A stretch of 54,883 bases of DNA from Paenibacillus sp. ACRRY (GTDB taxonomy: Bacteria; Bacillota; Bacilli; Paenibacillales; Paenibacillaceae), in contig NZ_JAKRNM010000019.1 of the NCBI RefSeq assembly GCF_022346995.1, positions 1 to 54,883 on the forward strand. Reading direction: 5' to 3'. Shown here piece by piece: positions 17,713-27,300 of this stretch (position 1 is its first letter; each line of letters begins with the position of its first letter). Under the pieces are notes generated by a model. That model was not told the origin of the DNA. It saw only the letters and a program-made list of their open reading frames with translations, and made no database searches. The position numbers and the translations under genes are program-made.

Positions 17713-18163
17713 GATGTTACTTTTGTTTGTCTGTGAGTCCGAATAGTTAATACTCTTGCCCGTCTTACTTATTAACATAAGATACCTATTAATAATTCGT
17801 GTCCCCCTTTATTTCATGACTCCCGATAGTATGTATCCATATTTTTTGTTGACAATCTACTAAAACAAATGTAGATTTGTGATATCGATAATCATTATCA
17901 GTGTCACAATAAGTATAAATGCATAAATATACGAAAACATCATTCTCTACTTTTGTTATAGGTTGTTTGACACCGATACATAGAGACTGAGTTTCAGGTG
18001 AGCAGATGCATGCCACAACAATTCGGGACATCAGCTTCATTTAATCGCCCAGGTTGATTGAAAACGTTCTCGCAATGATTCGTGACCGTAGTTACAGTAA
18101 CAGCAAGACAGGATAGTCATCATGATATCCAAAAATTTAATGGAGAAAAGGAAGGGTCTACAC
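17713..18163 (+). other. Long upstream region of the siderophore importer
   Basis: No gene is supported here. It carries the Fur-controlled promoter described separately. About 260 bases then lie between the Fur box and the start codon, in which I recognise no riboswitch or clear hairpin. Confidence 0.5.
17849..17907 (+). promoter_or_regulatory. Fur-controlled promoter of the siderophore importer
   Basis: A -35 TTGACA (17849-17854) and a -10-like TAGATT (17872-17877) are 17 nt apart. CGATAATCATTATCA (17886-17900) matches the Fur box TGATAATNATTATCA at 14 of 15. Flanking GTGA (17879-17882) and TCAC (17904-17907) are placed symmetrically, widening the palindrome to 29 bp. A separate perfect inverted repeat AATCTAC-N10-GTAGATT (17854-17860/17871-17877) spans the promoter core. 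Confidence 0.8.
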
Positions 18164-19261
18164 ATGAAGGGGAAACAGAACATTTCATTAAAAGCACTAA
18201 TCATCTCGATGATTATGATCTTGGCACTGGTGGGCTGCTCAACACAGCAATCCGATTCGACAACAGGTTCAACTCCAGCAGCGAACAGTTCGGCAAACAC
18301 GGATGAATCAACGACAGAAACAGCGGTCACTCCAGATGAAAGTACACAATATCCAATTACCATCAAGCATGCTCTTGGAGAGACAGTGATCGAAAGCAAG
18401 CCTGAGCGAGTGGTTACCGTACAATGGGCCAACCATGACATTGCCCTTGCTCTTAACGTTGTCCCTGTTGGATTCTCAGCAGCAAACTTCGGTGTTCAGG
18501 ATGATAGCGGACTGCTTCCTTGGACCAAAGAGAAACTGGACGAGCTTGGTGTAACAGATCCCAACGTGTTCCAGGATACAGATGGTCTTGATTTTGAAGC
18601 CATTTCGGATGCTAACCCTGATGTGATTCTTGCCGCGTACTCCGGTATTACACAAGAAGACTACGATACATTAAGCGAGATTGCTCCAGTTGTGGCTTAT
18701 CCAACAGCTCCATGGGCAACGACGTGGCGTGAACAAGTAAACCTTAACGCTAAAGGCATGGGCATGGAAGCGGAAGGTGAGCAGCTGATCAAAGATACCG
18801 AAGACATGATTAAGGAGAAACTGAGTGCTTATCCTCAGATTGCTGGCAAAAAAGTTGTTTGGGTGAACTTCTCTGCGCAAGATATGTCCAAATTGCATAT
18901 TTATACGCCAGTTGACTCTCGTGTCTCTTTCTTGGAAGAACTGGGATTGAGTAATCCCGAAAGTATCACCGAACTCATTAAGGATCCGAAAAGCTACTCA
19001 TTGGAGCTAAGTGCTGAGAATGCAGAGGCTCTTAACGATGCCGATCTGCTGATTGGATACGGTAATGATGAATTGTTAAAGGCCATTCAGGCCGATTCCT
19101 TGCTGGGTAAAATTCCTGCGATCGAGAGAGGCTCGGTTGCCTTCATCGATAGCGACACACCTCTGGTGGCTGCCGGAACACCGAACCCGCTTTCGATTGC
19201 GTATACTATTGATGATTACCTGAAATTAATCGGGGCAGCGATCGACAAGATCAATGAATAG
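18164..19261 (+). CDS. Ferric-siderophore binding lipoprotein
   Basis: This 365-residue binding protein is of the FhuD/FepB type (periplasmic_binding_2 fold). Its lipoprotein signal ends in LALVGC, and a Ser/Thr-rich linker follows. Family stretches are YPITIKHALGETVIESKPERVVTVQW, then DVILAAYSGITQEDYDTLSEIAPVVAYP. ATG 18164 is chosen because GAAAAGGAAGGG precedes it and it gives an ideal signal peptide; in-frame ATGs at 18122 and 18140 add a poor N-terminus. It heads a four-gene operon behind a Fur box, so it should bind an iron-siderophore complex. I cannot tell which siderophore. It overlaps the first permease by 8 nt. Confidence 0.9.
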   Translation: MKGKQNISLKALIISMIMILALVGCSTQQSDSTTGSTPAANSSANTDESTTETAVTPDESTQYPITIKHALGETVIESKPERVVTVQWANHDIALALNVVPVGFSAANFGVQDDSGLLPWTKEKLDELGVTDPNVFQDTDGLDFEAISDANPDVILAAYSGITQEDYDTLSEIAPVVAYPTAPWATTWREQVNLNAKGMGMEAEGEQLIKDTEDMIKEKLSAYPQIAGKKVVWVNFSAQDMSKLHIYTPVDSRVSFLEELGLSNPESITELIKDPKSYSLELSAENAEALNDADLLIGYGNDELLKAIQADSLLGKIPAIERGSVAFIDSDTPLVAAGTPNPLSIAYTIDDYLKLIGAAIDKINE

Positions 19262-20294
19262 TTCTTCGACTTCCCAAAAGCATTCTTTAAAACTTCATAT
19301 GCCTAAACATTTCAAGACGGTGCTGTTCATTTGCATCGTCTTGCTCGGCGTTTGCGTGTTGGCATCACTCACACTGGGTTCCCGGCTCGTAAGATGGAAT
19401 GAACTGATGGACGGTTTGTTTCACTCCAATGTGGACTCCTACGGGGCAAATATTGTCCGCAAACGAATATCCCGGACCGTGTTCAGTTTATTTTGCGGAG
19501 CTGCACTGGGCGTCTCCGGAGCATTGATGCAATCGGTCACGCGCAACCCGCTCGCAGACCCGAGTATTCTGGGTGTGAATACGGGGGCGTCTCTGTTTGT
19601 TGTTTTCGGCATTGCCTTTCTGGGCATAAACTCGGCAGGCCAATATATCTGGCTGGCCTTGGTCGGTGCTGCGCTTACTGCTGTATTTGTATTTGCTGTC
19701 GGTTCCATGGGGCGGGGCGGCGCTACACCCATCAAACTGGTGCTAGCGGGAGCGGCCATAACGGCAGCCCTTTCTTCTCTAGTGACTGCCATCATGATTC
19801 CACGCGCCTATGTTATGGATCAATTCAGGTTCTGGCAAGTCGGCAGCGTCGGTTCAGGCAACTGGAGCGATATCGGTACGTTTGTGCCATTTCTGGCCAT
19901 TGGTATCATCATTGCTTTTATTACAGCTCCAGCACTGAATGCATTGGCACTGGGTGACGACGTAGCAACCGGGCTGGGTGTTCGAACGGGAGTGCTCAGG
20001 CTGATTGCAGCACTTGCGGCGGTTCTATTGTGCGGTGCAACAACGGCACTGGCCGGTCCCATTGGTTTTATCGGACTTTTGGCGACGCATGTGATTCGGC
20101 TTATACTCGGCTCTGACTTGCGTTTTGTTATTCCGATGTCGGCCATCTCAGGTGCGATTATTTTGACGATATCCGACGTACTTGGCAGGCTCATCGGCAG
20201 TCCGGGAGAGCTTGAGGTCGGTGTGGTTACAGCCTTCATTGGAGCTCCAATTCTCATCATTTTAGCGATCAAATCGAAAGTGCGTTCATTATGA
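19254..20294 (+). CDS. Ferric-siderophore ABC permease (FecCD family)
   Basis: This 346-residue FecCD-type permease is strongly hydrophobic, with about nine to ten helices. Conserved FecCD blocks are ALGVSGALMQSVTRNPLADPSILGVNTGASL and the ATPase-contact region GPIGFIGLLATHVIRLILGSD. It overlaps the binding-protein gene by 8 nt and the second permease by 4 nt, so the operon is translated as a coupled unit. It should pair with the next gene product to form the channel for the ferric-siderophore. Confidence 0.93.
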   Translation: MNSSSTSQKHSLKLHMPKHFKTVLFICIVLLGVCVLASLTLGSRLVRWNELMDGLFHSNVDSYGANIVRKRISRTVFSLFCGAALGVSGALMQSVTRNPLADPSILGVNTGASLFVVFGIAFLGINSAGQYIWLALVGAALTAVFVFAVGSMGRGGATPIKLVLAGAAITAALSSLVTAIMIPRAYVMDQFRFWQVGSVGSGNWSDIGTFVPFLAIGIIIAFITAPALNALALGDDVATGLGVRTGVLRLIAALAAVLLCGATTALAGPIGFIGLLATHVIRLILGSDLRFVIPMSAISGAIILTISDVLGRLIGSPGELEVGVVTAFIGAPILIILAIKSKVRSL

Positions 20295-21322
20295 AAAATA
20301 ATACGATGGAATTTATCATATCGGGCAGACGTCAAAGACGACGTCGGTGGGCCGTTGTTACTGCATTACTTGCTATACTCGCGCTCGCTCTATGCTGCGC
20401 CATGCTTTTGCTGGGAAATACCATTTACCCGCTTGGTGATGTCATCCGGGTCCTTTCCGGTGAGCAGATCAAGGGGGCGACGTTTGCAATCCATACCATA
20501 CGTTTACCAAGGATGCTTGCAGGATTGTTTGCCGGTTTTGCCTTCGGTATGGCCGGGTATATCTTTCAGACCATGCTGCGCAACCCCTTGGCGAATCCGA
20601 ATGTCATCGGTATAACCTCCGGTTCAAGCGCAGCAGCCGTGTTTTGCATCACAGTCATTCATGCAAACGGAGCCGTTGTTTCCATTGCTTCGGTCATTGC
20701 AGGTCTAGCGACAGTGGTATTGATCTATGTATTATCCAAGGGAAGAACCTTCTCGATCGGAAGATTGATCCTTGTCGGAATAGGCATACAAGCCATGCTG
20801 GATGCGGTCATATCCTATCTTTTGCTGGTAAGTTCGCAGCAGGATATTCCAACTGCACTTCGCTGGCTCAGCGGTAGTCTCAACGGCTCCAAGATGGACG
20901 AGCTTCCTCCTTTAATCATAGCAGTTCTGATCCTGTCGCCGTTTATTATTGTGCTAGGCAAACATCTTGGTTTACTGGAGCTTGGAGAACAATCGGCTAC
21001 ATCACTTGGCGTTGCTACGGATAAGACAAGAGTGGTACTCATCTTGTGTTCTGTAGGTATGATCGCTCTCGCGACAGCCACTACCGGTCCGATCGCTTTT
21101 GTTTCTTTCCTTTCGGGACCTATCGCGAAGAGACTAGCTGGGTCAGGCTTCTCAAATGCCATTCCGGCGGGGCTTGTTGGCGTTAACCTGGTCTTGGCTG
21201 CAGATCTCATCGGGCAATTTGCGTTCGAGGTCAGATATCCTGTCGGCATCATCACCGGCATTCTCGGAGCACCTTATCTGATCTACCTGCTCATCCGAAT
21301 GAATCGAAAGGGAGAATTATAA
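20291..21322 (+). CDS. Ferric-siderophore ABC permease (FecCD family), second subunit
   Basis: This is a 343-residue partner of the preceding permease. It shows the same family blocks in diverged form: FGMAGYIFQTMLRNPLANPNVIGITSGSS and GPIAFVSFLSGPIAKRLAGSG. The N-terminus carries a basic cluster (RRQRRRRW) before the first helix, consistent with positive-inside topology. ATG 20291 overlaps the previous stop (ATGA). Its stop overlaps the ATPase start (TAATG). Confidence 0.93.
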   Translation: MKNNTMEFIISGRRQRRRRWAVVTALLAILALALCCAMLLLGNTIYPLGDVIRVLSGEQIKGATFAIHTIRLPRMLAGLFAGFAFGMAGYIFQTMLRNPLANPNVIGITSGSSAAAVFCITVIHANGAVVSIASVIAGLATVVLIYVLSKGRTFSIGRLILVGIGIQAMLDAVISYLLLVSSQQDIPTALRWLSGSLNGSKMDELPPLIIAVLILSPFIIVLGKHLGLLELGEQSATSLGVATDKTRVVLILCSVGMIALATATTGPIAFVSFLSGPIAKRLAGSGFSNAIPAGLVGVNLVLAADLIGQFAFEVRYPVGIITGILGAPYLIYLLIRMNRKGEL

Positions 21323-22131
21323 TGAAACCGACGCATGTGTTCCAAGCGGAAGACTTAGTGGCTGGCTATGACAATAAAACCGTTATTCATGGCGTAGACC
21401 TTGCGATTCCCAGCAACCAAATCAGTGTCATCATTGGGGCTAACGGCTGCGGGAAGTCTACGCTTCTTAAAACATTGGCACGTCTGATCAAGCCTATATC
21501 GGGAAAAATTACACTGGATGGAAAGCCGATCAGTAAATTCCCACCCAAGCAGCTGGCCAGGGTGGTGGGGCTGTTACCCCAATCCCCTATTGTACCGGAA
21601 GGGATCTCCGTGGCCGATTTGGTGGGGAGAGGGCGGTTTCCGCACCAGTCCTTGCTGAGCGGATGGACCAAGAAGGATTACGAAGCGGTAGCAGAAGCCA
21701 TGGAGATCATGGACATTACCGAGTTTGCCAACCATAACATCGATGAGCTTTCAGGCGGTCAACGACAGCGGGTCTGGATTGCGATGGCTCTGGCGCAGCA
21801 GACGGATATCCTCTTTCTGGATGAACCAACAACCTTTTTGGATATTACCTATCAGGTTGAGATTCTCGATCTGCTCACCGACCTTAACCGGAGGCATGGA
21901 ACAACCATTGTCATGGTGCTTCACGATATCAATCTGTCAGCCCGTTATGCGGATCATATCATTGCGCTGGTGGAAGGGAAGCTAGTCGCAGAGGGTGCTC
22001 CTTCTGACGTCATTACAAGCACCATGGTGAAAGACATATTTGGCCTGGACTGTACTGTAGTAGAAGATCCGTTGTCAGGCTCCCCCTTGGTCGTACCCCG
22101 GGGAAGATACCATGTACATGCTGGCGAGTAA
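21322..22131 (+). CDS. Ferric-siderophore ABC ATPase (FecE/FhuC type)
   Basis: This 269-residue ATPase has Walker A GANGCGKS, Q-loop LLPQSP, signature LSGGQRQRVWIAMAL, Walker B ILFLDEPTTFLD and H-loop VLHDI. The phrase GRFPHQSLL is usual for siderophore and cobalamin importers. It completes the binding protein-permease-permease-ATPase set under the Fur box, and a terminator follows. Confidence 0.95.
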   Translation: MKPTHVFQAEDLVAGYDNKTVIHGVDLAIPSNQISVIIGANGCGKSTLLKTLARLIKPISGKITLDGKPISKFPPKQLARVVGLLPQSPIVPEGISVADLVGRGRFPHQSLLSGWTKKDYEAVAEAMEIMDITEFANHNIDELSGGQRQRVWIAMALAQQTDILFLDEPTTFLDITYQVEILDLLTDLNRRHGTTIVMVLHDINLSARYADHIIALVEGKLVAEGAPSDVITSTMVKDIFGLDCTVVEDPLSGSPLVVPRGRYHVHAGE

Positions 22132-22172
22132 CATGCTAATCGGACGCTTGGTCTAAGAGGACACAGTAAAAC

Positions 22173-22213
22173 AAAGCTTGTTCCAGGAATTCACCCTTTG
22201 GAATAGGCTTTTT
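22173..22213 (+). terminator. Terminator of the siderophore operon
   Basis: AAAGCTTGTTCCA (22173-22185) pairs over 13 bp with TGGAATAGGCTTT (22199-22211), using two G-U pairs; a short T-run follows. Confidence 0.7.
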
Positions 22214-22564
22214 CCTTGCCGAGAGGCGGCCGATTCAATTCCTTTTTCCTCATGAGGAGAATACGAACTAGAAACCTGACCTAAAGTGGCGTTATGGCTT
22301 GCCATGTTTTCTATTATCTTGAAAAAATAAATCTTTCACCCCTATAAGCGGGTTAGCGGTAAGGATGAAACTAAAGTATACTAACAGGTAAACCAAGTAA
22401 CTTAAAATTGCATATTTCAATCTAACCGTAATATTGATACACTATGACCAAGGTTTAATTTCGTTCAGAAGAGGTTTGGGCCAGTCTAGAACGGGCTCGC
22501 TGCAAATGCCAAATCGATAACGCTTACATCCTTTTGGCAAATATAGGATATAAGGACGGTAGAC
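22214..22564 (+). other. Upstream region of mqo with candidate cre
   Basis: No gene is seen in this stretch. CGATAACGCTTACA at 22515-22528 matches the CcpA cre consensus at 12 of 14 and lies 37 bp before the mqo start, so carbon repression is possible. No confident promoter boxes were found. Confidence 0.35.
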
Positions 22565-24070
22565 ATGAGCCAGGGACAAACGAGTACAGATGTTATCTTG
22601 ATTGGTGCCGGAATTATGAGTGCAACATTGGGAACCTTGCTGAAGGAATTGGCACCAGAATGGAATATTAAGGTTTATGAAAAGCTCGCCAGTGCAGGAG
22701 AGGAAAGCTCCAACGAATGGAACAATGCCGGAACCGGCCACTCTGCACTTTGCGAATTGAACTATACCGTTGAGCGACCGGACGGAACTGTAGATATCAG
22801 CAAAGCCATTAAGGTGAATGAGCATTTTCAAGTCTCCAGACAATTTTGGTCCTATCTCGTCAATAGCAATCTGATTCGTAATCCGCGGGACTTCATTATG
22901 CCGCTTCCCCATTTGAGTTATGTGCATGGAGAGAGCAATGTCCTGTTTTTGAAAAGACGTTTTGAAGCCTTATCGAACCACCCTTTATTTGAAGGTATGG
23001 AATTCTCGGACGACCCGGCAAAATTGCGAAAATGGATTCCTCTGATGATGAAAGGCCGCAAGGGGAAAGAACCGATCGCAGCCACCAAAATCGACTCCGG
23101 TACGGATGTTAACTTTGGTGCTTTAACGCGCATGCTGCTCGATCACCTGAAAAATCAAAACGTGGATATCCACTACCAACATAGTGTGAAAAATATTAAA
23201 CGCAAGCAAGATGGAGCTTGGGAATTAACGGTGAAGAATCTCAGCAACGGTGTAGTAGAGCGCCATACAGCCAAGTTTGTCTTTATCGGTGCAGGTGGCG
23301 GAAGCCTTCATTTGCTGCAAAAAACCGGCATTCCGGAAGGTAAACATATCGGCGGATTCCCGGTCAGCGGACTCTTCATGGTGTGCAAAAATCAGGAGGT
23401 CGTGGAGCAGCATCATGCCAAGGTGTATGGTAAAGCTTCGGTGGGCGCTCCGCCGATGTCGGTTCCGCATCTGGATACCCGATTTATTGATAATCAAAAG
23501 TCGCTGCTGTTCGGCCCTTTTGCCGGATTCTCACCTAAATTCCTAAAGACCGGTTCGAATGCCGACCTCATCACGTCAGTCAAAACACATAACCTTCTGA
23601 CCATGCTTGCTGCAGGGGTCAAAGAGATCTCACTGACCAAATATCTGATTCAACAGCTTATGTTGTCCAAAGAGCAGCGCATGCAGGAACTGCGTGATTT
23701 TGTTCCAGGTGCCAAAAGCGAAGATTGGGATATGGTTCTGGCAGGTCAGCGTGTGCAGGTTATTAAGGATACGGTGCAAGGCGGCAAAGGAACGCTTCAA
23801 TTCGGTACAGAAGTCGTTACTGCTGCAGATGGCTCAATAGCGGCATTACTCGGCGCTTCACCAGGGGCTTCCACTGCAGTGCAAGTCATGCTGGAGATTC
23901 TACAGCGATGCTTCCCGCAGCACATGGATTCATGGGAGCCGAAGATTAAGGAAATGATTCCTTCCTACGGCGAGTCCCTGGTGGAGAATCCGGATCTTCT
24001 TCGCAAGGTTCATACGACGACAGCCAAGGCACTTGGGCTGACAGATGAGAAGAAGGTTGCTTCGGTATAG
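22565..24070 (+). CDS. mqo: Malate:quinone oxidoreductase
   Basis: This 501-residue FAD enzyme oxidises malate to oxaloacetate and passes electrons to the quinone pool at the membrane, bypassing NAD-linked malate dehydrogenase. The dinucleotide fold reads VILIGAGIMSATLGTLL (about 10-26). Other family blocks are SSNEWNNAGTGHSALCELNYT and FLKRRFEAL. The C-terminal LLGASPGASTAVQVMLEIL is the second FAD contact region. Length is normal for Mqo. AAGGACGG precedes ATG 22565. It stands alone between two terminators. Confidence 0.97.
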   Translation: MSQGQTSTDVILIGAGIMSATLGTLLKELAPEWNIKVYEKLASAGEESSNEWNNAGTGHSALCELNYTVERPDGTVDISKAIKVNEHFQVSRQFWSYLVNSNLIRNPRDFIMPLPHLSYVHGESNVLFLKRRFEALSNHPLFEGMEFSDDPAKLRKWIPLMMKGRKGKEPIAATKIDSGTDVNFGALTRMLLDHLKNQNVDIHYQHSVKNIKRKQDGAWELTVKNLSNGVVERHTAKFVFIGAGGGSLHLLQKTGIPEGKHIGGFPVSGLFMVCKNQEVVEQHHAKVYGKASVGAPPMSVPHLDTRFIDNQKSLLFGPFAGFSPKFLKTGSNADLITSVKTHNLLTMLAAGVKEISLTKYLIQQLMLSKEQRMQELRDFVPGAKSEDWDMVLAGQRVQVIKDTVQGGKGTLQFGTEVVTAADGSIAALLGASPGASTAVQVMLEILQRCFPQHMDSWEPKIKEMIPSYGESLVENPDLLRKVHTTTAKALGLTDEKKVASV

Positions 24071-24127
24071 CGAGTAAAGTGCTGAATCATATGCTTAAGC
24101 ACGGGATCTGAATCTAATAAACACAGA

Positions 24128-24161
24128 AAGCTAAGACGGCTTAAGCCGTACTTGGCTTTTT
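24128..24161 (+). terminator. Terminator of mqo
   Basis: AAGCTAAG-ACGGC (24128-24140) pairs with GCCGT-A-CTTGGCTT (24145-24158), with one bulged A and one G-U; a T-run follows. Confidence 0.8.
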
Positions 24162-24176
24162 GTCGTTCAACCATAC

Positions 24177-24206
24177 AAAAAACACCAGAATATTCGGGTG
24201 TTTTTT
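24177..24206. terminator. Second, bidirectional hairpin after mqo
   Basis: AAAAAACACC (24177-24186) and GGTGTTTTTT (24197-24206) are perfectly complementary over 10 bp. Each strand has its own T-run. Confidence 0.75.
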
Positions 24207-24325
24207 AGGTTCATTTTCATACTGGTAGAGGGATGTAGAGTTTTTGTATAGCTCGATTTAATAGACTGAAATGTGAAGAGATTCAATGACTTTATTGTAA
24301 GCATAAATAGGGAGGTATGAGAAGT

Positions 24326-27300
24326 TTGAGTAAGATTAGAGCGTTAAGTGTATCACTCTTGGCTCTTATTATGGTCATCACGTCCATAATTTCACCAGCG
24401 CCTATAGCGATGGCAGCAAGTGACGTTATTTATGTGTCTTCTAACGGAAGCGACGAAGAGAACGTGACAGGCAGTGAAGGAGATCCTTTTGCAACCATTG
24501 AGAAGGCCCTTGAAAATGTAAGCAATACCGGGACAATTATTTTGCAGAGTAACATTACGTTGGACACAACGTTAGCCATCTCCTCTCTGGGGAGGAATAT
24601 CACAATAACCTCAGAGTCAGGAAACAAATTCTCTATTATTCGCGGGGAAGGTTTGGTTAATGGTCACCTAATCCAAGTAAGTGCTGGAAGTAAAGCGACG
24701 AATAGCATTGCGTTTGATAACCTGATTATAGAGGGAAACAACGTTGATACCAATGCCCAAGTCTATGGCGTCAGTGCAACTGGTGGTACAGTGATTTTCA
24801 TAAATACCGAGATCAGAAATCATACTGCAAAAGCCAGCAGCAGTCAGCCGGGAAGTGTCATCACCACAAGTGGCGGCAACTCGGCGGTCATGATTCAGGA
24901 GGGAACGCTTATTCATCACAATAAGGTCCTTGGCTTTATAGCAGAGAACCCATCTTCAATACTTGGCGCTGGATCGGGTGGGACTTTGGAAATTCAGGGC
25001 GGCCTGATCACGGACAATGAAATCTTAGAAGGAAACGGCGTTATTGTTGGGGTTGGATTATATCAGAGCCCAAACTTCAAGATGACTGGTGGGAAGATAA
25101 CAGGAAACATATTGTCTGGAACGGAATTAAATGGAGGGGAAACCGTAGGTAATGTGGCTGTTTTTATGCGTGGCAGTGCCTCCCAAGCCCGGTTTGATTT
25201 TGGCGGTACAGCCTATGTCTACGATAATTTGAATACGGCTGGGGAGCAGAGAAACGTATATCTGAAAAATACGACGGCTACAAACAGTGCCTACTTGACC
25301 TTGATCAGTCCTATGCTACAAGGGGCTAAGGTTGGCGTGTACGCTAAAATCATGCCTGATGCCGACATCAATCCGGTGGTCGATATTGCAATCGGCGGGG
25401 GCAGCTATCAGGCACAGCAAGCTGATCAAGCTTACTTTGTATCTGATATCAACACAACGGCGGCTATTGCCTACGATGAGACTGTCAACAAAGTCGTTTT
25501 AACGTATCGAAAACCTGTTGATTTGGACATTACAAAGCCTGCAGAAGGTGATGTTGTTGGCACCAATCCGAAACTAAGCGGCACGGTTAGTGCTGGAGCA
25601 ACAGTATCGGTAACATTAATCAATCAGCTGGACCCATCTAAGTCGATTGAAGGGGAAGCAACCATTCTTGATGATGGAAGTTGGGAGTTTACCCCGTCTT
25701 CACCTTTGGTCCCTGGAGCATATACGTTAAAAGTAACGGCGACCAATAACGGCGTATCTGCTGGACCGCTAACGAGGGATATAGTGGTGGTCGATAAAGA
25801 AGCACTTCAAAACAAACATGATGATATTACAGGTGAGAATCTGGAAGAGTCTCAATACACACCAGAAAGCTGGAAAACACTCGAAGATGCGTTGATTGAG
25901 GCTGATCGGGTGCTGAATGATTCGGGAGCAACCCAAGAGCAGGTGGACAAGGCACTTCAGGATCTATTGAATGCACGGACTGGGTTAACACCTACAATAC
26001 CTGGTGTGGATAAAAGTCTCCTGCAACACAAGCATGATGATATTACAGGCGAGAATCTGGAAGAGTCTCAATACACACCAGAAAGCTGGAAAACACTCGA
26101 AGATGCGCTGATTGAAGCAGATCGGGTACTGAATGACCCGGAAGCAACCCAAGAGCAAGTAGACAAGGCACTTGAGGATCTGTCCGATGCGCGGAGGGAA
26201 CTTACGAACGTAGTAGATACAGACTCCTCTATGCTGCAAATGCTAATTCCATCTACAGGCAGTCTATCTCCGGCTTTTGACCCGGCAAAAAAATCTTACG
26301 CCATTTCGGTCTCGAATAGCGTATACCAAATTCAGTTGACACCCACAGCGATTGATCCAAATGCCAAAATTGAAATTTCCGTTGGAGATGGCGATTGGCA
26401 GGTGGTTTCAAGTGGTATCGCAAGTGAGAATCTGCCCCTTCATGTAGGGGAAAACAAGATCGTTGTTAAGGTTACTGATTCATTTGGCCATGTAACGGAG
26501 TACAACATTATCGCAAACCGAGCACCGGCCAATAACAATAATAGTGGTGGCAATAGCGGCAATGGTGGAAGTAGCGGCGGAAGCATACCTGTGCCAACTC
26601 CAACTCCTGTACCTGTAACGCCGAAGGATAATTTGGTAACAACGTTGGATGGGAATAATCAACCGTTTGCCACTTCCAAGTCAAGCGGCGACAACCAAAC
26701 GTTGGTCCAAGTGGATACATCCAAGCTGAACGATGCCTTGAATCAAGGCAAAGGCCAGCAGTTTGTCATCTATTCGCCTAACGAAGGAAATCTGAAGGTA
26801 GACGGATTAACAGTGGAGACGTTGAAACGATTGACGGATCAGGGAGCTGAGCTGAATATCAGTAATCCGCTTGCCATCTATCCTGTACCTGGCGGCAAAA
26901 TGGATATAGCAGGTGTATCCAAGCAGCTTGGTAATGCTGCACCTACCGATATTGTTGTACTTGTTGATATTAAACGCTCTTCGGAAGCGACCATTGAAAA
27001 TGCAAAAAATAAAGCGGCTGCCGAAGGGTATGAGCTGCTCGTGAACCCGGTCGATCTTGACCTAACATTCACCAAAGATGGACAGACTATTAGATCCGGA
27101 CAGTTGAGCGGATACGCGCCGAAATATATTGCACTCCCGGATGGGGTAGATCCAAACCGAATTACAACAGGTGTGATTATCAATCCGGACGGAAGCATCT
27201 TCCACGTGCCGACGGTTGTAACGAAGATCGACAGCCGTTACTATGCACTCATTAATGATCTGCGCAGCAGTGGCACCTACTCCGTCATTTGGAATCCACA

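Noticed and set aside
17789..18040. Minus-strand 83-codon frame upstream of the siderophore importer
   Set aside because: It covers the promoter and Fur box and its translation is cysteine-rich noise.
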